This document shows, one piece after another, positions 25,901-36,760 of a stretch of 64,000 bases of DNA. The position numbers and the translations under genes are program-made. The stretch comes from Ceratopteris richardii (taxonomy: Eukaryota; Streptophyta; Polypodiopsida; Polypodiales; Pteridaceae), in assembly GCA_020310875.1 (NCBI GenBank), contig CM035441.1, positions 90,857,495 to 90,921,494 on the forward strand. Direction: 5' to 3'. Position 1 is the first letter of the stretch; every line of letters starts with the position of its first letter. The notes below the pieces were generated by a model, which had not been told where the DNA came from, searched no databases, and was given only the letters and a program-made list of their open reading frames with translations.

Positions 25901-26600
25901 TTAGATGTCAAGAATGCATTCTTAAATGGATGCATATCAGAAGAAGTGTATATGGCACAACCACTAGGTTTTGAAGATGAAGATAACACAGGTTATGTAT
26001 GCAAGCTAAGAAAGGCACTCTATGGTCTCAAGCAAGCTCGTAAAGCTTGGAACCATAGGCTTGTTACTTATTGGCAAGACCAACGATTTGTGGCTAGCAA
26101 GGCAGATTCTTCTTTATTTGTTAAGAAGAACAAATTAGAAGTTATCTACTTATGTGTCTATGTAGATGGCATCATCATTACAGGTAATGATGCTAATGGT
26201 ATCAAGGAGGTTAAGGCTCAACTAATGGAAGAATTTAAAATCAGTGATCTTGGATTATTAACCTACTTTCTTGGCTTAAAGCTTCTGTACACAGATTCTA
26301 GTATATTTATTACTCAAAGAAAGTATATACATGATATGTTGGTAAAGTTCAAGATGGAGAACACTAAAATTGCCAGTACTCCTATGGAACTCAATCATAA
26401 GTTGAGTTCTCATGAAGGAGAACTACTTAATGATGTTACAGGTTATCAACAACTTGTGGGAAGTCTCAATTATGCTACTCTAGCAAGAGTAGACATTGCC
26501 TATGGAGTAAGTACATTGATTCAGTTTATGCATGCACCAAGAAAGCCTCATATGGAAGGTGCAAAAAGGGTGCTTAAGTATCTAAAGGGTAGAGATTCAT
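22913..26600 (+). pseudogene. copia gag-pol remnant, element D
   Basis: Begins MGDGFPSFIDKLDKNNYSAW shortly after the primer site, which fixes the start. In order: gag (22913 to about 23930) with a CNICGLTNHITEEC zinc knuckle near 23720 and Arg/Gly- and Asn/Tyr-rich flanks; protease with YIDSGC near 24010; GAG-pre-integrase near 24420-24560; integrase about 24590-25240 (HTDVWGPY, FIDDYSRW); RT about 25630-26480 (WIYKIKKNSDGFINRYKARL, QLDVKNAFLNG, LYGLKQAR). RNase H is absent. It resembles C and K more than family 1. Broken. Confidence 0.88.
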
Positions 26601-27320
26601 TGTGAAGTGGGAGCTTATCTCATAGCTCATTTACCTCTCACACATTGAGCAATGTATGATTGCCAATGACATTGTATTTGTATGCGATTTAATACATATA
26701 TGATCATTACATTCTCATTTCACTTCTTAGTTATAACTCCATTGGAAGAGTGAACTTTTCAGAGCTTGTTCTCAATGCATGATTGATCATTTGTCATTAT
26801 TTAAAGCATGGTAGATTCAACATATTGTCTAGTACATGTGCAAAAAATTTCATTAGCATTGCTTCTCAGGATCGCGAGATATTAACACATCTTTGCTCAC
26901 TAGTCTATTGACTGTTGAACCCCAAAATTGTCGGGATGATCTTATGATCTGCTAAACATCTTTCTCTGTGTGTAATCCATCGTTTGTATGAAATCACTCA
27001 TGATTGATAGCTTACTAATCTAATTATAGTTTCCCAAAAGGAATTAATACAATTGCTACTGTGCTCAGAGAACTGTTCAAAACATTGAATAGGTGTAGGA
27101 ACAAAAATAGCAAGTTTTTTGTTCTTGGATCAAATCCTACCTATCTATTTTGATCCATTGATTAGTGGATCATGTTCCAACCAACATATATGATTATTTA
27201 TGATCATTACCTAGCTAAAGAGGCCCACTACACTCTCCAACAATCATTCTTAGTAGATGTGAAGCAGGATCTAGCAACACCACTTCATCTCTTGAAGACT
27301 ATCCACCATCTCCTCCAACA
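26601..27320 (+). repeat. 3' LTR portion of element D
   Basis: Aligns with 22165-22886 from TGTGAAGTG to the terminal CAACA/AAACA, with many scattered differences. Confidence 0.85.
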
Positions 27321-29340
27321 AGAATATCCCAAAAAGATAGACCTTTCAGATTTGGCATCTAACTTTGACCTCAACTCTTGAGGTACATGTACATAACATA
27401 TACAACCAAAGATTCTAAAATGTGAAATGCAAGGTTTTCTTCCACTCCATGCTTCCTCAGGGGTCAGATGATGTATACCTGATGTAGGACATCTATTCAT
27501 GATGTATGTGGCTATATATGTAGCCTCTCCCAATAACAATGTGGCATATTCATTTCATTGAGCATACACCTTGCTACCTCTACTATGTGTTTGTTCTTTC
27601 TCTCTACTACCCCATTTTGTTGAGGAGTATACCTGCATGTAAATTGTCTTTTGATGCCATTGAATTGCAAAAATTCAAATCTCCCCCTCCATCAGATCTC
27701 AAAGTTTTCACAAGCTTGCCATGACTCCTTCTCCACTTGTGCTTTGAATTTCTTGAAGTAGTGGAACACATGTGATTTGTTTCTAATGCAATACAACCAT
27801 ACTTTTCTTGAAAAGTCATCAATGAAGGTTACAAAATACCTATTTCCTACAAGGGATGCTTCTCTTGTTGTACCTCAAACATCCATGTGAATGAGGTCTA
27901 AAACATTGGCACTCACATAGGTACTCTTCTTGAAAGGAAGCCTTGATTGTTTTCCTTGTTGACACGCTACACAAATTTCATGCAACATCTTAGATGTGAA
28001 ATTAGTAGGTCTCTTATCAAGCTCCTCCTTTGCATGTCCTTGAGCTTTTATAGGTTGATGTGACCTATTCATTTATGCCATAGATCCAAATTTGCTATCC
28101 TCTTGTCTCCATATGTGACATACATTGAATGGTGTGGCTGATTTATGTCCATTGTGAACATTATCCCTTTCTTTTTTCCTTTTGCTATGAGCTTGAAATG
28201 TGCCCTTGAATCCTCAACAAAACATCCTCTTTCATTGAACCTAACTTGATAGCCTTTTTCTACCATTTGGCCTGCCAAACTTGAGTTTTGGTAATAGTAG
28301 GGACATATAATACCTCTCATAAGCACTTTGTCCTTTGATTTCCATCCAAACTGATATCTCCCACATGTTCAATGGTATGCTCTGAGTTATCAGCTATTTC
28401 CACATGTCCTTGATGCTTTGGGACCTGCAAATTACTAAAAAGATCCTTCGGACATGACATATGATTGCTACATCCACTATCTACATACCATACATCTTCA
28501 CTAGCTTGAGTTCTATCTTCACCATAACTCATGGAAAGTAAATAGTCATTCCCTTGGTTGGATGATGTGTTTGGATAATTACCTTGCCCTCTATAATTGT
28601 TGTTGTTGCTTTGATTCCCTTGTCTTTGAGCTCTATGATAACATTCATTTGCAAAATGACTAGGCTTACCACATACAAAGCATCCATTTTAAGTGGGTTG
28701 TCCTTTTCCACCAAATCTTCCACTTATTCCTCTATTTGTTGCTCTTCCACATCTTTGATCTACATTTTCTTGTTGTCCTTGACCTCGTTGGTTGGTGATA
28801 TCTTCCTCTTCCTCTTGTAGCACCTCGGTTCTGTCTTCCTCATCCTCTACCTACATACAATAATTGCCCTTGGCTATCCTTGGCATTATGACCACCAAGG
28901 TTCATCTCCTCTGTCACCATGAGAGTGATTAGTTGATCAAAATCAAAAAGAGAGTTCCTTACATACACTGAAGTTGTGAATGCCCTCCATTTTTCATCAT
29001 CCCTAAGTCCATTTAGAGTGTGGCCGACGATCGTCATCATCTAGGGCACAACTGATTGACCCTAGTGCATCTGAAAGCTCTTTAACCTTTAATATGTAAT
29101 CATTAGCAACTTAAGAGGATCCTTTCCTAAGATTATTTAGCTCATTCTTGAGCTGAATTTTTCTAGCTTTTGTGGAGGTTGAGACAATCTCTCCAAGCAC
29201 TCTCACACCTTCTTTGATGTATCCAAATCTTGAATATCTCCTATATGAGCATTGAGATCATCCATGGTGCCTTCTAGCTCTTTTGAACCTCTTCCTTGAT
29301 GCAATGAATTTGGAAAAGATGGATTTTACCTCAAAAAATA
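27321..29340 (-). pseudogene. copia gag, protease and integrase remnant of element C
   Basis: From high to low coordinate the minus strand shows gag (about 29340-28530, LVMLNGLRDDEKW-type capsid motif near 29000), a zinc-knuckle region near 28660, protease (WYVDSGCSNHMSCP near 28490), GAG-pre-integrase (CVACQQGKQSRLPF near 27940) and integrase (MLLGEATYIATYIMNRCPTS near 27510). It runs to the D insertion at ERSIFLGYS. It continues as 19770-21831. Broken. Confidence 0.87.
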
Positions 29341-29484
29341 GAGCTACTCCTCTTGAAGAAGTTTCATCTTTGATTCGATGACTTGTTTGCTTCCCCTTGT
29401 TGATTGCTTCCTTCCTTAAAACTTTGATGAGGTCTTCACTTCACTTCAGTAGCTCCTTCTTCTCTCTTTAATACTCCACTTATA

Positions 29485-29496
29485 GATCCAATACCA
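29485..29496 (-). other. primer-binding-site-like motif, element C
   Basis: The minus strand reads TGGTATTGGATC directly inside the 5' LTR, an initiator-tRNA-Met-type primer site that has drifted. Confidence 0.6.
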
Positions 29497-29497
29497 C

Positions 29498-30140
29498 TGT
29501 TAGAGGATAAACACTCCTATGTGCACAACAAAAGCAAACGAACCCTCTTAGGATCCTAAAATTTTTTTGATATAGGATCTGTATTTTCTTAGTTTCTCTT
29601 AGTACATGCAAAGAATCAAAATGAAACTTTGAAAAATTAAACTAGACTTAAAGGGCTTTCAAATGAGAGAAAAATCACTCCATTTGGGTACTTTATGATG
29701 CCTCAATAAGTTGCAACAAATCAAATAACTTGATCTCTTCACAGGGTATTAGCTAACTACATAGACATTGTTATGGACATTTCTCTGCACAAATTTAGGC
29801 ACTGAACCTGAGACTTATATCACTGAACATAGAATGTATAAGATTTCCAAAAAGACAAAAATCATTGCAGATGGATTCGGGATGAAGGAGAACAATAATT
29901 ACAAGACCGGGGGGTCTGCCAAAATCATCTAGATAGATAGAGTGTGTAAAAGTGAAATTTTTGTAAAATATACAGAGAATAGCTAGTAGGGGGTGTGCTT
30001 ACATACCAACCTCTTTAACCAATCAAAAGCTTATACATATCAAAAGTGAGGTCCAATCTCCTTTGATAGTGGATGATGTGGAAGGTTCAATTTGGGGCAT
30101 CTTCCCACACTCTTGAGCTTGAAATACATGACTTTCAACA
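29498..30140 (-). repeat. 5' LTR of element C
   Basis: Matches 18957-19755 from TGTTAGAGGATAAACACTCC to TTTCAACA but is about 156 bp shorter. Followed by TSD GTGTT. Confidence 0.9.
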
Positions 30141-30187
30141 GTGTTGAGGACACCCTAGATGAAGTGGAAACCTATTCTAATACCAAC

Positions 30188-30414
30188 TATTGGAGTTTGA
30201 GGTATACAGAAGCACACGAATAGCACAAGGAAGAAGAAAAAGCTTGGAGGAAAACACAACACTAAATAAATTAAAAAGAAAATGTACAAGAATAAGTATC
30301 CCCTTAGGGTTATAGGCATATATACAAGTCGAGGAAAAAACATCAGAAAGAAGGAAAAAAAGGGCCTCGGCGGTCCCAAGTGTGTTCGGACACCTCAGTA
30401 CCAAAATATCAACA
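30188..30414 (-). repeat. 5' LTR of copy G
   Basis: Aligns with the 230-bp family-1 LTR, including the ATTGGAG start, the AGAAGCACACGAATAGCACA block and the AATATCAACA end. Clearly more diverged than copy A's LTR. Confidence 0.87.
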
Positions 30415-31689
30415 TGGGTAGTCCTTTCTTTTCAATTCAGCACTAAAGCTAGAGAAAATAGGTTAGAACCTTCTTAACACTTCAAAACACAATAATCCAT
30501 CTCAATAGGCACACCTAGTCACCGTGAAATTGATAAAATGCAAAACATGACTTCCCTAGACTAGAGCAATTCCCTTTTGTAGCTTAGTGTTTTTTAGGTT
30601 TTTTAGGTGTAGCCATAGGTGAAGATGATACCTATGAACCTAAAACTTCAAAGGTTGAGAATAAGAACTTCTAGATGTTGCTAAGTGGAGCTCTTCTCCT
30701 TTTCCCCTTCTTTCTATTTCCTTTGCTTCTTCAAAAGCCTTTGTGGAGGGATTGACCTAGTTTTGGTAGTGATAGTCTTGTAATGCATTATTGTATGCTC
30801 TAGTGCTTCCTGAGGGACTTGAGTTGTAAAAGCTACAACCATTTATTCTTCCCATTTGGGACTGATTGAATGTCACAATTCTATTAATTGAATGGAATAT
30901 TCTTCAATGGTTTTTCTCTTCTTTTTGCAAGGTTATGCACTAACAGAAGTCTCTAGGATCACCTCTTTGCTAGTGATTTTCTTCCTTCTTCTTTTGGGCG
31001 CAAGGGCCCCTGTGTTTAACATAGATGTATGAGTAATACTACATGAGAGGACATCTCTGGTAATGGCATATAGGAGGTTACTCTTGCTCTTGATAAATTG
31101 GTTGATTATTTTGGTATGCATGACTTCTCTTCCAAAAACATTATGCACCTGAAATGAACTCTATCCTTTGATTATATGGTTAAACACTACTTTATTCATG
31201 TCTATGTAATCTGCATGTTGCTCAAAAGCATGTATAAGGGCATCACTAATGTTCTTAGTAGGAATGGTGTATTGATTTTTCTTGATTCATACTAAAAGGA
31301 GCATGAAATAATATGATGGTTGGCTCTATATCCTCATGCAACATTGCTATAAAATTTTGGAAAGTAGTAAGCTTGGCCCTTATAATGGTGGTTTCAACAT
31401 CTAGCAATGGAAACTTCAAAGTAGGAGCAATAGCATTCCTAACGACTTTGATCACTTGCCCTTGTCTTGAGAAATTTGTGACAATAGCTAGTCCTATAAA
31501 CTTCTCTTTGACTACAAATGTGGATTGGAATTATATGCATTGGTTTGCATCAACATGAACCAAAGGAAGGCTCAAGAACTCATGTATCTTTAAATCATTC
31601 TAGTTTGCTATTACCATTGGATGTGTATGAATAAACTAAAATTCTATAGTGATATAAATTATTTTAACATGATATTGGGGTGTTCCATG
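30415..31689. other. unassigned, degraded
   Basis: Short ORFs occur on both strands (for example minus 30933-31148 and 31255-31455), without recognisable motifs. Given its neighbours it may be worn gypsy sequence, but I cannot show that. Confidence 0.35.
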
Positions 31690-33290
31690 GTGGTAGATAT
31701 AAATGTGAACTTGTCACAACTCCAACATTGAAAGTAAAAGACTAGATAAGATCTTCCATGTACATGTTGATCCATCCAACTATGCCATAGGTTGTATATT
31801 AAGGCAACCCACTAGTGAAGGTATGTATAATTTTCCTAATGCATATGCTAACTAATAGCTCAATTGTGTAGAGAAAAACTATAGCACTACTAAAACAAAA
31901 GGCTTGGGAATGATATATCTAGTCAAGAAATTTAGACATTATTTGATTGTAACTAAATTTAAGCTTTTTTTTTTATCATCAGTCCCTTCTTTACGTTGTG
32001 AATCAACTTTACAATACAAGAAGATTGGTAGGATTGTTTCTCCTTGTTCTATGGAGTTTGACTTTGAAGTCATTGTTAAGAAAGGGTAATACGCATGTGC
32101 ACTCATATCACCTTTCTAGGTTGACAAATGGTGAACCATCAAATGGGATATCATCCTAACTACTAATAAGGAAGAAATTAGAGAAGCAAGATATCTACAA
32201 ATAATTGCTTGAAGGATCTATGTGAAATTGGAACAATGATATTTTTCTTTTTGTGTGGAAGAAGATAAGAAGTGGGATTCTATAACTCAAGTCCACATTG
32301 CTATTCTGGGTTGGCATTTCCCCCAAACTAAAACATTGCAAAACCTTAAGAAATTATGAGCTTATTCACCACACATGACTAGAGATGTTCATGATTATTG
32401 ATCACATTATCAATTTTGTAGTGAAGGATCAACTACTGAACATTCAACTCTATATCAAGTGATGATAGCACGAGAATAGAGTAAACCTATTGTTGATTAT
32501 CTTCATGAAGGAATATTTCCAAAGGGTATTACTCCCATTAGAAGGAAATCACTTAAAAATGTAAAGAGTATTCTCTCATAGGAAACCAACTCTATAAGCA
32601 TACATGAAAGCGAATATTTCCTATTCTATAGATGTCTCATTCAGGAGTTTGAGGAGGATGTTTCTCCCCTTAACAAATAACTAAGCACATTCCTTTTTTT
32701 GTCTTATGGTGGCTACATTGCACATGGATGCAAGGAGTTATGCAAAAGTATGTGATATATTTCATAGAACCAAATATCCTTTTTAAAAAGATCAAATGCC
32801 ACTTAGACCTATGATGAGTAGTTAAGAATTTGCTAAATGGAGAATTGAATCTATTGGACCTATTAGCCCACCAACAAAAGGCTCTCATGTAAAGTACAGT
32901 ATAATGGAAACATAATATTTGACAAAGTGAGTAGAGGCTAGAGCTACAAGATAATGTGATGCTCAGACCATTGTTGAATTTTTATTCAAAGACATCTTCA
33001 ATCTAGTGTATGTACATAATGCTATATTACCTATGTAGTTTCTCATTCCTACACTAAGAGTTGTAGAAACCTATGAGTGGGCTGGACATTAGTTATCCAA
33101 CCATGTGGAGTTACTAGAGCAATTACAAGACGCTTGATTGAGAGCCACAACAAAAATTTACGATGCAAAAGGTTAAGCGGTATCTTGAACCCTTGACAAA
33201 TGAAATGATGGAAAGACTCTAAACTCCTAAAGATCAAAAGGACAAGGAATTTGGAGAGCTCATCCGCATCATCATCATCCATCGATGAAG
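31690..33290 (+). pseudogene. gypsy RNase H and integrase remnant
   Basis: Plus-strand gypsy pol 3' half. RNase H occupies about 31710-32100 (FHVHVDPSNYAIGCIL, then LVKKFRHYLIV and EFDFEVIVKKG). A zinc-binding pre-integrase region lies about 32470-32720, and an integrase core about 32790-33010 (PLRPMMSS, IGPISPPTKGSHVKY, CDAQTIVEFLFKDIF). A helical tail (LSNHVELLEQLQDA) reaches about 33150. The motifs fit the large plant gypsy lineages of the Tat/Athila kind. Broken in many places. The RT expected upstream is not there; one lies downstream at 34440. Confidence 0.72.
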
Positions 33291-34439
33291 AATCAATTAG
33301 GAAAAAAAATCAATAATGAAAGCTCATATGTATCATCATCATCCATTTGTTAAGAATTCACAATTTCGGGTCCCTATGTCTCTATTTCAAGCTCAACAAG
33401 GACAAGCTCACATCCGGATTCCTAAAATAGTTTTTAGCATGAAGCAACGAGTGCAATCATCTCCAAATGTTGACTCCAAAAAACCAATTTTGAAACCCAT
33501 GCCTATTAAGAAGCCTAAAACCAAGCCATGTAGACCTAAAGCAACAAGACCAGTAGTGACCCCTTCTACCAAATGGGTTTGGAAGTCAAATGAAAATACC
33601 AAACACATAGTCATAGCTTCAAACAAATACCAAAAACCCACACCCATGAGATGTAATGGGTAAAAAATCCAATTCATATCTCTAAACCTATTAGACATTC
33701 TCTTAAATGGGTACCCAAGCATAATAGTGATGAACAAATTTTCACATCATAGAGGAATTCCTAAAACCCTTAGATAGACTGACTCATGCTCCAAAATCTT
33801 ATGTTCAAGTGACTTAGCCATTAAGGAAATCCTCTTTGTCAGAAACATTTGATCTTACTAGTCCAAATTTGTTTTTGCATTGTGCATTCTTGTATTTCGC
33901 ATGAGTGTTGTTGTGAATCCTAGACTTTAGAGGCTTCTACACAAACACAATTGCATATATTTTTCATCTTTACTAACAATTCTAACTTCACTAACCCAAC
34001 TAACATGATTTGGAAAGAGTTGTAATAACATCATTGCTACATCCATATTGCAAACATGGATGCTTGATCATCATGAAGACTAAGGAAAGAACTAATGATG
34101 GAAACACATAGAGCTAGCCTACTAGCAAACAATGCAACTAGCTAATGGACATATAACGTGATTTATTGCATTTCTAAGGAACATGAATTTGAACACATGT
34201 AGAGTTGAATTCGATCACACTCTATCCATCTACAAATTCAGCCAAGCAAGCAGCTATGGGATGATTGTAAGAAGACCTTTAATGTATCAACCAAAACTTG
34301 TGCAAGATTGGGGCACAATGCTCTTTAGTTGCAACATTGAGGAATATCAACTAGAATCAATCTGTATACACTTGAGCATAGAGAGTCCCTCCCATCTACT
34401 GGAATAACGTACACAAAGATGCACATGATTTTTTCTCAA
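33291..34439 (+). other. unassigned; Lys/Pro-rich ORF at 33316-33663
   Basis: The 115-codon ORF has a KPILKPMPIKKPKTKPCRPK stretch and repeated KW/NK(Y) elements but no known domain. It could be a linker or 3' region of the gypsy remnant that precedes it. The rest shows nothing. Confidence 0.3.
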
Positions 34440-35270
34440 AAAAATAATAAAAATTTGAAACTGGATGGAAAAGGATCCAAATTTGTGGTTTATAGGCAAG
34501 CTCAAATTAAAGAGGAAATAGATGAAAACTTAGAAGCAAGATTCATATATGAGATTGAGCACACTAGATGAGTGTCCCCAACAATTATGGTGCCCAAAAA
34601 AAATGGCAAACTAAGAGTTTCCATCAATCTAAAAAAAAGTTAATGTCGCTACCATTAGAAATAGTTATCCATTTTCGATCAGTGATCATCTTTTGGAAAA
34701 GATAGCATGCAAAGAAGTCTATAACTTTTTGGATTATTTCTCAAGCTACAATCAAGTCATAGTTGCACATCAAGATCAACATCAGATTGCTTTTGCTACT
34801 GAATGTGGAATATATGCATTCAAGGTTATGTCGTTTGAACTAATGAATGCCCCTACGACTTTTGAAAGATTGATGTGTCATGTCTCTAAGGAATTTCATT
34901 GGAAATCTTTGGAACTATATGTGGATGACTTATGTGCATATTCTACACTAAGACCTAAGCATATCCCAATGTTGGAACAATGGTTTGCTAAATGTGGACA
35001 TTACAGAATCTCCTTAAAATTAAAAAAATATTTCTTCATGGTAAGACTAGGAAAGAATTTGGGACATATCATCTCAAAGAATGGAATTTTGATGGATGAA
35101 GAAAAAATCAAGGCGATACTGAATCTGTCAAAGCATAAGAATGACAAAGAAGTCCAATATTTCATGGGAAATTGTGGATATTATCGTATGTTCATCCACA
35201 TGTATGCAATCATTGTTGGACCACTATATACTTGATTAAAAAAATCGAATGGATCAAAAAGTGTGACCAA
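34440..35270 (+). pseudogene. gypsy reverse transcriptase remnant
   Basis: Upstream motifs (EEIDENLEARFIYEIEHT, VPKKNGKLRVSINL) lead into a 180-codon open stretch (34693-35235). It holds the RT palm: EVYNFLDYFSSYNQV, QIAFATECGIYAFKVM, LYVDDLCAYS, then LGHIISKNGILMDEEKIKAI and FMGNCGYYRMFI. This is gypsy-type order and spacing. It is the same lineage as the RNase H-integrase remnant at 31690-33290 but lies downstream of it, so at least two fragments are involved. Broken. Confidence 0.82.
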
Positions 35271-35279
35271 ATTCAACTC

Positions 35280-36760
35280 TATATGTGTTCAAATTCATGT
35301 TCTCTAGAAACCCAATCAATCACTTTATATGTTCACTATCTAAAATTTCTTTTATAGTGTCCTTGTTGAAAAAGATAGGTAGGCAAGTATTTCCCTTGTC
35401 TCCTTCACTATATTCCCTTACCTTGTCAACTGGCACTTGCTTCACAATCAAACAATCTAATTTAGTTTTAGATTCTAAAAGTTTAGTCTGAGTGGAGATT
35501 GGGTCAACATGTTTGGTCATTTCCTATCATAAGTTTGGCTTTGCACACAGTAGTTCCTCTATGGTTAATGTACATTTCACCTAGGTATTTTTCAATAATT
35601 CTATGCTTGGTGTACTCTTTGTTGTTTGGGACATATGAAACCTAATGGTACTTATCTTCTTCACTGTCAACTCTTTTTCATATTCTCTTGTATATTGTGG
35701 CAACTCCATTCATCAAAATCTTGAACCTCTTTTACCAGTAGCTTTTCTCCGTCTTTTCTCTCCTTCTTCCGTCTTGCTTCTTTGATTGCTCCCATAAGTA
35801 TTATCTCCACTTCTCTTCTACTTTGTGGATCACTCAGCTAATATTCATCTCATCATCATTTTGATTTTCTAACTCCTCAGCAATAGGCTCTAGAGGCAAA
35901 GTTTCAATAGAATCTAGCACAATCTTAGTCTCAATGGGGTTTTCTTTTGCCTCTTTTCTTCTACTAGATTCTACATAAGATAAGTATAGATCTTGATCCA
36001 TCACTGAAGTGAGGGCAGGCTTTTGAACTACATTTTTTTATGCTTTCTCCCTAAGAAGTCTAGCTCCCTCAAGAATTCTCTGTGACAACTCAATGAGTTT
36101 TTTGCACATGCTAAGCTTTTTCTTTATCTAATTAGGTAATAAGATACAATGGTAGTGTTTTTTTATGCTAGGGGCACCTTTCAACTGAGTCTCATAGGCT
36201 TTAAACATCATCTCTAAGTCCTTAGGGAGAAGATCTACAAGCATACAACGTACTTTCATCTTTTTTGAAGTGTTCTTTCCCTTGGATGATAATGATTTTT
36301 ATTGAGAACCTAAGTGCATGCATCTTGTAACTCCTTTTTCAAACTTCCTACTTTATTCTCCCATTCTTTATTAAGTTTCTCCTTATTTGCTTCGAATTCA
36401 AGTCCTTTTCTTCTTCTTCTTCTTCTTTTCCCCAAATGTATCTAGATTTATGGATTGAGAAGGTGAATGTTCTTCTTCCTCATTTGATTGTTTGACCTCT
36501 TGTTCCTTAGCTTGTTCTTTAGCTTGAGCCCATGTTAGTGGTTGAAGAGGAACTTGCCTTTCAGAATCACTACCACTTTCCATGATCTTAGCCATTTTGA
36601 ATGGCATGTGAGTAGTGCTTTAAGGGCTTAAAGGACATCATTTCATTAAGTTCCCTTTCCCACAATCCTCACAAAATCCTTCAATCTTCAGGGTAAATAT
36701 CCTAGATAGTTTAGGAAAATCCTTTAGGTAGTGGCCATCCACAATCTATAGTATGGACTT
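35280..36760 (-). pseudogene. gypsy gag-protease-like remnant
   Basis: On the minus strand a Cys-rich, knuckle-like patch (FCEDCGKGN) lies near 36660. A charged ORF (36398-36607: MESGSDSERQVPLQPLTWAQ, then an acidic stretch and poly-Lys) follows. Towards 35300 comes KGNTCLPIFFNKDTIKEILDS, which resembles the start of a plant gypsy retropepsin. Orientation is opposite to the RT at 34440-35270. Assignment is by pattern only, and it is broken. Confidence 0.42.

Larger units (their letters stand above)
21832..27320 (+). mobile_element. Ty1/copia element D, nested in C
   Basis: A plus-strand element flanked by the perfect 5-bp TSD AGAAT (21827-21831 and 27321-27325). It has a 5' LTR of 1055 bp (21832-22886), a primer site, gag, protease, integrase and RT, and a shorter 3' LTR portion (26601-27320). 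RNase H is not recognisable. The element is broken, with perhaps ten breaks. LTR divergence of roughly a tenth by eye indicates an old insertion, younger than its host element C. Confidence 0.9.
18957..30140 (-). mobile_element. Ty1/copia element C (split by element D)
   Basis: A minus-strand element bounded by a direct pair of LTRs (18957-19755 and 29498-30140) and a perfect 5-bp TSD GTGTT (18952-18956 and 30141-30145). It carries a primer site, gag, protease, integrase, RT, RNase H and a polypurine tract in copia order. Element D (21832-27320) is inserted in its integrase region with TSD AGAAT. Coding is broken in many places. LTR divergence well above a tenth marks an old insertion. Confidence 0.92.
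17905..30414 (-). mobile_element. Family-1 copia fragment, copy G (split by element C)
   Basis: Pieces 17905-18956 and 30141-30414 together cover the gag half, leader, primer-site region and 5' LTR of a minus-strand family-1 element. They are separated by element C, whose TSD GTGTT marks the split in the leader. Only the 5' third of the element is present and it is broken. It is older than C. Confidence 0.85.

Noticed and set aside
33316-33663. 115-codon Lys/Pro-rich ORF as a host gene
   Set aside because: No domain, and it directly follows a gypsy integrase tail; left as part of the unassigned region.
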